Position numbers and translations under genes: made by a program. From contig JALEGX010000138.1 in assembly GCA_022763485.1 (NCBI GenBank), positions 35,536-99,535 on the forward strand: a stretch of 64,000 nt of DNA, read 5' to 3'. Within the stretch, counting starts at the first letter, position 1; every line of letters starts with the position of its first letter. This DNA is from Paracoccaceae bacterium (GTDB taxonomy: Bacteria; Pseudomonadota; Alphaproteobacteria; Rhodobacterales; Rhodobacteraceae). The notes beneath the pieces are model-generated. The model was not told the origin of the DNA. It saw only the letters and a list, made by a program, of their open reading frames with translations, and ran no database searches. Positions 8,290 through 16,634 of this stretch are shown piece after piece.

Positions 8290-8808
8290 ATGGCCGAGAC
8301 CGAAAACGAAGATCTGATCTGTGTTGGCGCCATTTCCGGCGCCTTTGGCGTCCGGGGCGAAATCCGCCTGAAAAGCTTCTGTGCCGTTCCGGATGAGATC
8401 GAAGACTATTCGCCGCTGACCAGCGAAGACGGCACCGCGCAATATTCCCTGTACCTCACCCGCGCGATCAAGAACGGCTTTGCCGCCCGCCTGAGCGGAG
8501 TTGAGACCAAGGAAGACGCGGACGCCATGAAAGGGGTCCGGCTGTTTGCCCATCGTGATCAGCTGCCGAAGCTGCCCGACGATGAATTCTATCACGCCGA
8601 CCTGATCGGGCTGGAGGTCTATGACACCGGTGGCGCCCTGCTTGGGCGCGTCAAGGACGTGCTGAACCACGGCGCATCGGACCTGCTGGAGATCCACGGA
8701 CAGGGGTTGAAATCCACCGTCCTGTTGCCCTTCACGCTGGCGGCGGTGCCCACTGTCGATCTGGAAGCCGGTCGCATTATTGCCGATCCGCCCGAGGGGC
8801 TGTTCTAG
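8290..8808 (+). CDS. rimM: Ribosome maturation factor RimM
   Basis: 172 residues. Binds S19 and helps assemble the 30S head. The N-terminal barrel shows [19 protein letters not shown], the usual RimM opening; the PRC-barrel half has [19 protein letters not shown] and [12 protein letters not shown]. Lies 5 nt after bluB and 32 nt before trmD, as in the conserved rpsP-rimM-trmD order. Confidence 0.96.
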   Translation: MAETENEDLICVGAISGAFGVRGEIRLKSFCAVPDEIEDYSPLTSEDGTAQYSLYLTRAIKNGFAARLSGVETKEDADAMKGVRLFAHRDQLPKLPDDEFYHADLIGLEVYDTGGALLGRVKDVLNHGASDLLEIHGQGLKSTVLLPFTLAAVPTVDLEAGRIIADPPEGLF

Positions 8809-8840
8809 CCCGCACCCTAGCGAAAGAGCAGGAATTCCCC

Positions 8841-9659
8841 ATGTCCGATACGCCTGAAAAACCGCTGCGCTCCCACGGGCGCAAGGCCATCCGCCCATCG
8901 TTCAAACCGCGTGAGCTGATGACCCCGACGCCCGATCTGGTCGGCGTCTGGAAAGCCAAAATCATCACGCTGTTTCCGACGGCCTTTCCCGGCGTGCTGG
9001 GCGAAAGCCTGACCGGCAAGGCTTTGCAGGAAGGGCTGTGGCAGCTGGAAACCGTTGATCTGCGCCAGTTCGGCGTCGGCAAGCATCGCAATGTCGATGA
9101 CACACCTGCCGGAGGCGGCGCGGGCATGGTGCTGCGCCCCGATGTGCTGGGCAATGCCATTGAACACACGATGGCAGACACCCAGGGCAACTGGCCGCTG
9201 ATCTACCTGTCCCCACGCGGCAAACCGATGAACCAGCAAATGATGCAATCCCTGGCCCGGGCCGATGGCGTGACCCTTCTCTGCGGCCGCTTCGAAGGGG
9301 TCGATGAACGGGTGATCGAACACTACGGGATCCAGGAGGTTTCGCTGGGTGATTTCGTCATGACCGGGGGCGAGATTGCAGCACAGGCCCTGATCGACGC
9401 CACCGTGCGCCTGATCCCCGGGGTGCTGGGCAATCAGGCCTCAACCGAGGAAGAAAGCTTTTCTTCCGGCTTGCTGGAACATCCGCAATACACCCGTCCC
9501 GCCGAATGGAAGGGACGCCCCATACCGGATGTACTGATGTCCGGACACCACGGCAAAGTGGCAGAGTGGCGCCAGGCTCAGTCCGAGCAGCTGACCCAAC
9601 AGCGACGGCCCGATCTCTGGGCCGCACATTTGGACGCATCGCGCAAAAATGACACCTAG
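8841..9659 (+). CDS. trmD: tRNA (guanine-N1-)-methyltransferase TrmD
   Basis: 272 residues. Methylates G37 of tRNAs to prevent frameshifting. The SPOUT knot is seen in LIYLSPRGKPMNQQ, LLCGRFEGVDERVIE and SLGDFVMTGGEIAAQ; the C-terminal domain has LLEHPQYTRPAEWKG and PDVLMSGHHGKVAEWR. A 35-residue N-terminal extension (MSDTPEKPLRSHGRKAIRPS) comes before the family core; the AGGAA upstream supports the 8841 start. Confidence 0.97.
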   Translation: MSDTPEKPLRSHGRKAIRPSFKPRELMTPTPDLVGVWKAKIITLFPTAFPGVLGESLTGKALQEGLWQLETVDLRQFGVGKHRNVDDTPAGGGAGMVLRPDVLGNAIEHTMADTQGNWPLIYLSPRGKPMNQQMMQSLARADGVTLLCGRFEGVDERVIEHYGIQEVSLGDFVMTGGEIAAQALIDATVRLIPGVLGNQASTEEESFSSGLLEHPQYTRPAEWKGRPIPDVLMSGHHGKVAEWRQAQSEQLTQQRRPDLWAAHLDASRKNDT

Positions 9660-9733
9660 ACCACGCGTCCTGTTCGCGTAAAATCCCAGTCGGAATAGTT
9701 GTTATTTTGTACTCGTCTGGGAAGGGCGAAAAG

Positions 9734-10489
9734 ATGTTTTATGGACGACTTCAGGGCGACGGCAAGGATCGCTTGATTCAGGCTTTGAACACCCTCAACG
9801 AATTGTGCGGCCCGATGTATGCTTCGGACAACTTGGTCTGCCTGCAGCGCACCGGGAAATTCCGCGACGATGCCAAATTTGTAGATGCCGTAAAGCGCCA
9901 AGCGCACAGCAAACAAGACCTGTCGCTGGGCTGGCGATTGCATACGCTTGTCTGGGCGGCTCAATCGGTGCAGCACCTGCAGGGCGATTTCGTCGAATGC
10001 GGTGTCTGGAAGGGCTTCTGCTTTGGCGTGCTTACCGATTACCTGGACTTCAACGCACAGGATCGCGAGCTGTACCTATACGACACCTACGCGGGCATCC
10101 CGGAAGCGTACAACTCTGAGCACCGCAACAACCGCCCTTATGAAGAGGCGATCGCGGACGACCCGGACAATATCTACAACACCGTGGTTAAGCGGTTTGA
10201 AACCTATGACAACGTGCACGTCGTGCGTGGCATCGTCCCGGACAGCTTCGCCCAGACCTGCCCGGAGAAGATCGCACTGCTGCATATCGACATGAATTCG
10301 GCAGCGTCCGAAATCGCTGCGCTCAACGCGCTGTTCGACAAGGTTGTTCCCGGTGGCATGATCGTTTTCGATGACTATGGCTGGACCGGATACAAGGCGC
10401 AGATGGTGGCCGAAGACAAATTCATGCAGGACCGCGGCCATACCATCCTTGAATTGCCGACCGGACAGGGTTTGGTGGTCAAACACTGA
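9734..10489 (+). CDS. TylF/MycF-like O-methyltransferase-family protein
   Basis: 251 residues resembling macrocin O-methyltransferases: GDFVECGVWKGFCFGVLTDY is the SAM-binding region, LYLYDTYAGIPEAYNSEHRN follows, and IALLHIDMNSAASEIAALN plus GGMIVFDDYGWTGY provide the metal-binding Asp residues. Such proteins methylate sugars or polyols; the substrate here is unknown. ATG 9734 is preferred over the upstream TTG because GGGAAGGG precedes it. It sits between trmD and rplS with a 608-nt gap after it, so it interrupts the usual trmD-rplS pair. Confidence 0.8.
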   Translation: MFYGRLQGDGKDRLIQALNTLNELCGPMYASDNLVCLQRTGKFRDDAKFVDAVKRQAHSKQDLSLGWRLHTLVWAAQSVQHLQGDFVECGVWKGFCFGVLTDYLDFNAQDRELYLYDTYAGIPEAYNSEHRNNRPYEEAIADDPDNIYNTVVKRFETYDNVHVVRGIVPDSFAQTCPEKIALLHIDMNSAASEIAALNALFDKVVPGGMIVFDDYGWTGYKAQMVAEDKFMQDRGHTILELPTGQGLVVKH

Positions 10490-11097
10490 CCACCAGGGTT
10501 TCCGTTCAGCACCCGTAAAGCGACCGGACGCAGGTGAAGGCGTCAGGGGCATCACATTTGCCCCTGCTCTACGGGATGGCCCCGGACATCAGCTTGCGCG
10601 GGTCGCCGGTCAGGCGTGCCACAGTCAGTTTCCGGCACAGATCCAGACGCTGAAATCCCAGGCCCCCGTCCCGCTGCTTCAAAAGGGGGCTGTAGCTGCT
10701 GCTGGGGTGACGCCAGCAGGGCAGCGCATGAAATCGGTCTCATTCATTCGGCGCTGCAACACGCAGAGGTTGAATACACTTGGCAAGCTGGGGTAACGAT
10801 CACAAGTCGCGGTTCTGAAAGGCCGTCCGGGCCGTTCTTTTCCCTTGATCCCTTCGGTGAATTCGCATACCTCACGGCAGGTCTGGAATCGGTCTGCCGG
10901 TTGCGGACGCTTTGGTCGTTGCTTCACCAATTGAACCGCCCTTCTTCGGACGGATCACCAAGAGCGGCGATCAGACCCAAGGAACGAACGACCTGATCTC
11001 TGGCGGGCGCTGCGGCGGACCCGGTGAAGACCAAGAGCTCTGAGGACGACCAAAACCTTCGTGGAGCAAACCACGAGCTAATCTTAGGAGAGTTGCG
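10490..11097. other. 608-nt gene-free region ahead of rplS
   Basis: No convincing gene. Visible items: a hairpin GGGGCA/TGCCCC at about 10546-10564 that may end the methyltransferase transcript, and a CTGCTGG/CCAGCAG hairpin at about 10701-10721. The two plus-strand frames and one minus-strand frame here lack good starts and family features. The length suggests a separate promoter and leader for rplS-rpmE, with rplS served by TAGGAGAG just before its ATG. Confidence 0.6.
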
Positions 11098-11472
11098 ATG
11101 GATCTTATCGCACAGCTGGAGGCGGAACAGATTGCCGCCCTGGGGAAAGACATCCCCGACTTCAAAGCCGGTGACACCATCCGTGTCGGCTTCAAGGTGA
11201 CCGAAGGCTCGCGCAGCCGTGTGCAGAACTACGAAGGTGTCTGCATCAGCCGTAAGAACGGCGAAGGCATTGCCGGTTCGTTCACCGTTCGCAAGATTTC
11301 GTTCGGCGAAGGCGTGGAGCGTGTGTTCCCGCTGTATTCGACCAACATCGACAGCATCACCGTCGTGCGCCGTGGCCGCGTGCGTCGTGCCAAGCTGTAC
11401 TACCTGCGCTCGCGTCGTGGCAAATCCGCACGGATTGCAGAAGACACCCACTACAAGCCCAAAAAAGCCTGA
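11098..11472 (+). CDS. rplS: 50S ribosomal protein L19
   Basis: 124 residues. [34 protein letters not shown] is replaced here only in detail from other L19s; the core [20 protein letters not shown] and [15 protein letters not shown] and the basic [22 protein letters not shown] end are diagnostic. Sits at the 30S-50S interface. TTAGGAGAG precedes the ATG. Cotranscribed with rpmE 11 nt downstream. Confidence 0.98.
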   Translation: MDLIAQLEAEQIAALGKDIPDFKAGDTIRVGFKVTEGSRSRVQNYEGVCISRKNGEGIAGSFTVRKISFGEGVERVFPLYSTNIDSITVVRRGRVRRAKLYYLRSRRGKSARIAEDTHYKPKKA

Positions 11473-11483
11473 GGAGTGGTATC

Positions 11484-11705
11484 ATGAAAAAAGACACCCA
11501 TCCCGAATACCACTTCATCGACGTCAAAATGACCGATGGCACCATCATCAAGATGCGTTCGACCTGGGGCAAAGAAGGCGACACGCTGGCCCTGGACGTT
11601 GACCCGACCGTGCACCCCGCATGGACCGGCGGCACCTCGCGCCTGATGGATGCCGGTGGACGCGTATCCAAGTTCAAGAAGAAATACGAAGGCCTGGGCT
11701 TCTAA
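11484..11705 (+). CDS. rpmE: 50S ribosomal protein L31
   Basis: 73 residues: [20 protein letters not shown], then [24 protein letters not shown] and the C-terminal [18 protein letters not shown]. It lacks the CxxC zinc pair of zinc-binding L31s, so it is a zinc-free form. AGGAG lies upstream. A strong rho-independent terminator follows. Confidence 0.97.
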   Translation: MKKDTHPEYHFIDVKMTDGTIIKMRSTWGKEGDTLALDVDPTVHPAWTGGTSRLMDAGGRVSKFKKKYEGLGF

Positions 11706-11733
11706 GCCGACCAAGCCATCGAACAAACCTCAA

Positions 11734-11764
11734 AGGCTGCCTTATTCCGGGGCAGCCTTTTTTG
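11734..11764 (+). terminator. Rho-independent terminator after rplS-rpmE
   Basis: GGCTGCC and GGCAGCC form a GC-rich stem around a short TTATTCCGG-type loop, followed by six T residues. It lies 29 nt after the rpmE stop and 47 nt before the helicase start. Confidence 0.9.
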
Positions 11765-11810
11765 ATGTTCCAGAATCCGCGCCCCTCCGCGCGAGAAAGC
11801 CGCTCTTTCC

Positions 11811-13838
11811 GTGAAACAAGCCCTTGCCGATGCGCTCCAGGAGCGCGGTTATGAAACCCTGACACCTGTCCAGCAAGCGGTGACCAACCCTGAGCTGGCA
11901 GAGCAGGACCTGCTGGTCTCTGCGCAAACCGGATCCGGCAAGACGGTGGGCTTCGGCCTGGCGCTGGCACCGACGCTGCTGGACGGCGAAGAGTTCGAAG
12001 CCGCCGCCGCGCCGCTGGCCCTGATCATTGCCCCGACACGGGAATTGGCCCTGCAGGTCAAACGTGAGCTGGCCTGGCTCTATGCAAAAGCCAACGTCGT
12101 GCTGGCCTCCTGCGTGGGCGGCATGGACATGCGCGATGAACGCCGGGCGCTTGCGCGTGGCGCGCATATCGTCGTCGCGACCCCGGGTCGTCTGTGCGAC
12201 CACATCCGCCGCGAAAGCATCGACCTGTCGCAGGTGCGTGGTGTTGTTCTGGACGAAGCAGACGAAATGCTGGATCTGGGCTTCCGCGAAGACCTGGAAT
12301 TCATCCTGGGCGAAGCCCCGGTGGACCGCCGCACCCTGATGTTTTCGGCCACGGTGCCGAATGGCATCGCCGCGCTGGCAAAGAGCTATCAGAAAGACGC
12401 GCAGCGCGTCACCACCACGGGTGAAGCCCAGCAGCACGGCGATATCGAATATCGCCTGATGAACGTCGCGCCGCAGGACACCGAAAACGCAATCATCAAC
12501 GTGTTGCGCTTTTATGAGGCGCCAAACGCCATCGTCTTTGCCAACACGCGGGCGATGGTGAACCGCCTGACCACCCGCCTGTCCAACCGCGGCTTTTCCG
12601 TCGTGGCCCTGTCCGGTGAGCTGAGCCAGTCCGAGCGCAGCCACGCGCTGCAGGCGATGCGCGACGGTCGGGCCCGGATCTGTGTGGCAACAGACGTTGC
12701 CGCGCGTGGTATCGACCTGCCCGGTCTGGATCTGGTTGTACATGCGGAACTACCCAACAACCACGAAACGCTGTTGCACCGTTCTGGCCGCACCGGTCGC
12801 GCCGGGCGCAAGGGCGTCAGCGCGCTGATCGTTCCGCCCAAGGCCCGGTCCAAGGCCATGCGCCTGTTGAAATGGGCAAAGCTGCGCGCCGAAATCGGTG
12901 GTGCGCCCTCTGCGGATGAGGTCCGCGCCGAAGACGCCGCCCGTATGCTCGAAGATCCGATCTGGCATGAAGCGGCGGAAGAAGCTGAGGCCGCACTGCT
13001 GGAGACGCTGATCGAGCGTTTCTCTCCGACCCAGGTTGCCGCCGCCTACCTGCGCCTTTATCGCCAGAACCATTCCGCCCCCGAAGAGCTGAACCCCGTG
13101 GACGCCCCGGCACCGCGCAAGGAACGCGCACCCTTCGGGCCCAGTGTCTGGTTCTCGATCTCTGGTGGACGCGATGCGGGCGCAGAACCGCGCCGCTATC
13201 TGCCGATGCTCTGCAAGGCCGGCGACGTAACCCGCGACGACATCGGCGCTATCCGTGTCCAGGATCGCGAAACCTTCGTCGAAATTCGCGAGTCCGCCGT
13301 GGCCGGTTTTGTGGCCGCGATTGGCAACAAGATGGAGATCGAACCCGGCGCGCAGCTGACGCAGCTGGACAAGGCCCCGGATCTGTCGACCCGCCCGTTC
13401 AAGCGCCCGTCGAACAAACCCTTCGAAAAGCCCCGGCACAAGCCTGGCCCGTCTGCGCCTGAGCGCGCGGGACGCCCCGAACGCGCCGAACGGCCCGAAC
13501 GTTCTGAGAGGCCCGAGCGTTCCGAGAGACCCGAGCGTTCGGACCGCAAGGCGCCCAAACGCGACTTCAAGGATGGGCCGCGCAAGCCTTTCGACAAGCG
13601 CAACGCAGACAAGCCCAAATTCTCGGCGGAGCCCGCCAAGCGTAAAGACCGCCCGAACGCAGGGCACACCGAAGGTGACCGGCAGAAACCCAAAGGCCCG
13701 CCGCCGCCCAAGGGCAAGCCCAACAGCAAGAAAAACAAGGCCCGCGCCGCGGCCGCGAAGCTGGCAAAGGGCGGCGACACAAAGCCCATGCGCAAGCCGG
13801 CAAAAGGACGACCCGGCAAGCCCGACCGCAAGAAGTAA
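11811..13838 (+). CDS. DEAD-box ATP-dependent RNA helicase (DeaD/CsdA type)
   Basis: 675 residues. RNA-unwinding ATPase with Q motif (ETLTPVQQA), motif I AQTGSGKT near residues 39-46, PTRELALQV, VATPGRL, DEADEMLDLGF near 148, SAT near 178, ARGIDLPGLDLVVHAELP and HRSGRTGRAGRKG. A DbpA-type RNA-binding domain follows at about 445-510 (DIGAIRVQDRETFVEI). The last 150 residues are a basic, Pro/Lys/Arg-rich disordered tail with a six-residue tandem repeat. Start is GTG. Likely assists ribosome assembly or RNA decay; the exact role is inferred. Confidence 0.93.
   Translation: MKQALADALQERGYETLTPVQQAVTNPELAEQDLLVSAQTGSGKTVGFGLALAPTLLDGEEFEAAAAPLALIIAPTRELALQVKRELAWLYAKANVVLASCVGGMDMRDERRALARGAHIVVATPGRLCDHIRRESIDLSQVRGVVLDEADEMLDLGFREDLEFILGEAPVDRRTLMFSATVPNGIAALAKSYQKDAQRVTTTGEAQQHGDIEYRLMNVAPQDTENAIINVLRFYEAPNAIVFANTRAMVNRLTTRLSNRGFSVVALSGELSQSERSHALQAMRDGRARICVATDVAARGIDLPGLDLVVHAELPNNHETLLHRSGRTGRAGRKGVSALIVPPKARSKAMRLLKWAKLRAEIGGAPSADEVRAEDAARMLEDPIWHEAAEEAEAALLETLIERFSPTQVAAAYLRLYRQNHSAPEELNPVDAPAPRKERAPFGPSVWFSISGGRDAGAEPRRYLPMLCKAGDVTRDDIGAIRVQDRETFVEIRESAVAGFVAAIGNKMEIEPGAQLTQLDKAPDLSTRPFKRPSNKPFEKPRHKPGPSAPERAGRPERAERPERSERPERSERPERSDRKAPKRDFKDGPRKPFDKRNADKPKFSAEPAKRKDRPNAGHTEGDRQKPKGPPPPKGKPNSKKNKARAAAAKLAKGGDTKPMRKPAKGRPGKPDRKK
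13473..13544 (+). repeat. Four 18-bp tandem repeats in the helicase tail
   Basis: Encodes RPERAE, RPERSE, RPERSE, RPERSD in the disordered basic tail of the helicase. Codons vary between units (CGC/CGG/AGG/AGA for the first Arg), so this is an old or selected repeat rather than a fresh slippage product. Confidence 0.85.
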
Positions 13839-13842
13839 GGCC

Positions 13843-13918
13843 GTTGGCGTAACCATATCCGGTTTAAATGTGCTGACCGCTTCCCTTGGAACGTCACACA
13901 ACATATAGTTACGCCAAC
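13843..13918. repeat. 11-bp perfect inverted repeat upstream of mipZ
   Basis: GTTGGCGTAAC at 13843-13853 and its exact reverse complement GTTACGCCAAC at 13908-13918 bracket 54 nt between the helicase stop and mipZ. It could form an RNA stem or mark a dimeric regulator looping site. No T tract follows, so a plain terminator is unlikely. Confidence 0.65.
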
Positions 13919-13959
13919 CAAATCGTGTTTGATCACGTCGAATAAGGGGCCTGGGGCGA

Positions 13960-14769
13960 ATGGCGCATATTATTGTCGTCGGAAACGAAAAGGGTGGTGC
14001 AGGCAAATCCACCGTGTCCATGCATGTGGCAACAACCTTGGCCCGCCTCGGCCACAAGGTCAGCGTGCTGGATCTGGACCTGCGCCAGCGCTCCATGGGC
14101 CGCTACCTTGAAAACCGCCGCAAGTTCACCGAGGAAAACGAGCTTGAGCTGCCCCTGGTCGAAAGCCACGAGCTGCCTGAAATCGATCCCGAAACACTGA
14201 AACCCGGCGAAAACATCTATGACCATCGTTTGTCTGCGGCGGTGGCAACGCTTGAGCCGGACAATGACTTCATCCTGATCGACTGTCCCGGTTCGCATAC
14301 CCGGCTGAGCCAGGTTGCGCATTCGCTGGCGGACACGCTGATCACCCCGCTGAACGACAGCTTCGTCGACTTCGATCTGCTTGCCCATATCGACCAGAAG
14401 GGCGAACGCATCCTTGGCCCGTCGGTCTACTCCGAAATGGTGTGGAACGCGCGCCAGCTGCGGGCGCAGGCCGGGTTGAAGCCCATTGACTGGATCGTGG
14501 TGCGCAACCGGGTCGGCACGCAGCGCATGGTCAACAAGGAAAAGATGGAACGCGCCATCAACCTGCTGGCCAAACGGATCGGCTTTCGCGTGGCGCCCGG
14601 CTTCTCCGAGCGGGTCATCTTCCGCGAATTGTTCCCGCGCGGCCTGACGCTGCTGGACCTCAAGGAAGTCGGCGTCAAGCAACTGAACATCTCAAACATC
14701 GCCGCGCGGCAGGAGCTGCGCGACATGATGAAGGCGCTGAACCTGCCTGACGTCGAAATCAGCATCTGA
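13960..14769 (+). CDS. mipZ: Division-plane positioning ATPase MipZ
   Basis: 269-residue ParA/MinD-superfamily ATPase with the deviant Walker A loop NEKGGAGKSTV (residues 8-18), SVLDLDLRQRSMGRYLENR after the second strand and FILIDCPGSHTRLSQVAHSLAD as Walker B. In alphaproteobacteria MipZ binds ParB at the poles and inhibits FtsZ polymerisation away from midcell. The length and the RVGTQRMVNKEKME / FRELFPRGLTLLD segments match MipZ rather than ParA. Monocistronic by position; convergent with the adenylate cyclase. Confidence 0.92.
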   Translation: MAHIIVVGNEKGGAGKSTVSMHVATTLARLGHKVSVLDLDLRQRSMGRYLENRRKFTEENELELPLVESHELPEIDPETLKPGENIYDHRLSAAVATLEPDNDFILIDCPGSHTRLSQVAHSLADTLITPLNDSFVDFDLLAHIDQKGERILGPSVYSEMVWNARQLRAQAGLKPIDWIVVRNRVGTQRMVNKEKMERAINLLAKRIGFRVAPGFSERVIFRELFPRGLTLLDLKEVGVKQLNISNIAARQELRDMMKALNLPDVEISI

Positions 14770-14808
14770 GCCCCTGCACCGGTCCCCGGCACAACCAGCA
14801 GGAACCGG

Positions 14809-16047
14809 TCAGTTCTGATAGATGGTGAACAGCTCGATGGGGGTGGAAATCCCCCTCAGCATATAGCGGCCCAATGACACCAGATCATGTGGTGAGGGAT
14901 GGGCTGCACGCTGCACATGTTCCGACACGATGATGCTCTGCCCCACCGATCGGTGCATCCCCGATATGCGCGATGTCAGGTTGACCGTCGGCCCGATCAC
15001 GGTGAAATCCAGCCGGTTCTCTGCACCGATATTGCCATACAGGATTTCCCCTGCGTGCAACGCCAGCGTGAACCCCGCCGTGGGCAGCCCCGCGGCGTCA
15101 CGTTCTGCATTCAGCACCCGCAGCTTTTGCTGCAACTCGCTTGCCGCATTGAGCGCCGCGGCAGCATCCATATCAATGCTGCCCAGATCGAACATGCTGA
15201 GCACCCCATCCCCCATGAACTTGAGGATATTGCCACCATGCGATTGGATCGTGGCCACCACATGCGCGAAATAGTCGTTCAGCATCTCGATCAGGGCGGG
15301 TCCAGGGATCTGCTCGGCCAGGCTGGTGAACCCCTTGAGATCGAAATAGCAGATCACCGCGTCGATTTCGCGGGAGGAGCCGCGCTGGATTTCGCCCTTG
15401 AGCACCCTTTGGCCCGCATCCCGTCCCAGATAGACGCGCAACAGATCGCTGGCCATTTGACGGTTGGACGAAGATTTCAGCGCCAGCCCCAGATAGGGCA
15501 TGACTGATCGGATGAGTTGAAGCTCTTCTTCGGCAAAGCCGCCCGGACGATCCGACGTCCAGGAGACCATGACCCCCTCCGGCGCCTCATTCGGGCCGGC
15601 GACACCTTCGTTCAAACGCTCGAATGGCAAGCCGGTGGCAAAATAGTCGGTTCCGCCGCGCGCTCTCAACTCCCCCAGCAGGGGAAATTCGTCATGGTTT
15701 TCGCCAGTGTCCAGCCGGGCCCGGAACTCATCCAAATCATTGGCCAGATAGTAGTAGAACGGACTGCGTAACCAGGCTTCGCGGGGGCTGTCCCGGTGTT
15801 CATATTCTTCCTGCGAGGCCCCGCCTTCGCGCGTCCAGTTGACCCCGAAACCGCCGAACTTGGGATGCAACGCACGCTGTGTCAGATGCAAACGCCAGAG
15901 CGGCAGCCCCATTTCCACAAGCCGCTCACAATAGCCCGTCAACAGCTCTTTGCGGCTGGCGCCCTGCAGCCCCTGATCCACCAGCCACGCGCTCAGCGTG
16001 CGGGCGGCCTCGGTCGGGGCGGGCAAAAAGCTTGGTTCGGCTACCAT
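14809..16047 (-). CDS. Class III adenylate cyclase
   Basis: 412 residues. About 210 N-terminal residues form a regulatory region of the kind seen in rhizobial and roseobacter cyclases, then the catalytic domain: ICYFDLKGFTSLAEQ (first metal Asp, near 235), GNILKFMGDGVLSMF (substrate Lys and second metal Asp), ENRLDFTVIGPTVNLTSRI (adenine-selecting Asp, transition-state Asn and Arg). All catalytic residues are present, so it should make cAMP. It is soluble: no membrane helices are seen. Convergent with mipZ. Confidence 0.9.
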   Translation of the reverse strand: MVAEPSFLPAPTEAARTLSAWLVDQGLQGASRKELLTGYCERLVEMGLPLWRLHLTQRALHPKFGGFGVNWTREGGASQEEYEHRDSPREAWLRSPFYYYLANDLDEFRARLDTGENHDEFPLLGELRARGGTDYFATGLPFERLNEGVAGPNEAPEGVMVSWTSDRPGGFAEEELQLIRSVMPYLGLALKSSSNRQMASDLLRVYLGRDAGQRVLKGEIQRGSSREIDAVICYFDLKGFTSLAEQIPGPALIEMLNDYFAHVVATIQSHGGNILKFMGDGVLSMFDLGSIDMDAAAALNAASELQQKLRVLNAERDAAGLPTAGFTLALHAGEILYGNIGAENRLDFTVIGPTVNLTSRISGMHRSVGQSIIVSEHVQRAAHPSPHDLVSLGRYMLRGISTPIELFTIYQN

Positions 16048-16123
16048 GTCAGTTCCTATTCACCCAATGGGATCCGTAGAGCATATGGGCATCTTTTTTG
16101 TTATCCGAAGACCCGCGTTCACC

Positions 16124-16561
16124 CTAGTCCATTCTAGCCAGACGTCGCAGCATCATTCGCAAGAGCGCGACCTCCCCCAAGGTGAACTGGGCCGACAGTT
16201 TCTGATCGTAGTCTTCGGCAACTGCCCGCAGATCCTTGTATGCCGCCTCCCCCGCAGGGGTGAGCTCCAGGTGCTCGGATCGGCGGTCACGCTCATCCCT
16301 GCGGCGGGTGACGAATCGCTTTTCAGACAGTTTCTGAACCGCGCGACTGATCTTGGTTTTGTGAATCGTTGCCCGCTCACCGATCTCTTTTGCGGTCATG
16401 CAACCATAGGTGCCAAGGTGAAACAGCACCCGCCATTCCGTCCGCAGCATGCCATAGCGATCCTTGTAAACCCTCTGAAAAGCCAGCGAACTTTCCTCGG
16501 CCGCCTGGTTCAGAAGAAAGGGCAGAAAATCCTGCAATTCGAAATCATCTTTTTGCGACAT
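16124..16561 (-). CDS. MarR-family regulator, probable regulator of the homogentisate cassette
   Basis: 145 residues with a MarR winged helix: LRTEWRVLFHLGTYGCMTAKEI, the recognition helix KTKISRAVQKLSEKRFV and the wing RRRDERDRRSEHLELT. The ATG at 16561 (MSQKDDFE) has GAGGAGG upstream; the longer frame from 16609 would cross the operator. It is divergent from hmgA over 73 bp with an 18-bp inverted repeat between, so it very likely represses itself and the hmgA cluster until an aromatic ligand binds. Confidence 0.88.
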   Translation of the reverse strand: MSQKDDFELQDFLPFLLNQAAEESSLAFQRVYKDRYGMLRTEWRVLFHLGTYGCMTAKEIGERATIHKTKISRAVQKLSEKRFVTRRRDERDRRSEHLELTPAGEAAYKDLRAVAEDYDQKLSAQFTLGEVALLRMMLRRLARMD

Positions 16562-16581
16562 GTCGGCCTCCTCTCCCTTGT

Positions 16582-16599
16582 TAGTTACAAAACCAACTA
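16582..16599. promoter_or_regulatory. Candidate MarR operator in the marR-hmgA gap
   Basis: TAGTT at 16582-16586 and AACTA at 16595-16599 form a perfect 5-bp dyad, 18 bp overall, typical of MarR sites. It abuts TATTAT at 16598-16603, a possible -10 element for hmgA, so a bound dimer would block RNA polymerase. Function is inferred. Confidence 0.55.
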
Positions 16600-16634
16600 T
16601 TATCGACACAAGCAGGAAATGAAAGGAACGCGCG

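Noticed and set aside
10552..10743. Minus-strand frame ahead of rplS, and a second open minus frame of about 56 codons ending near 10574
   Set aside because: No proper start with a ribosome site and no family features; GC-rich chance frames are common here.
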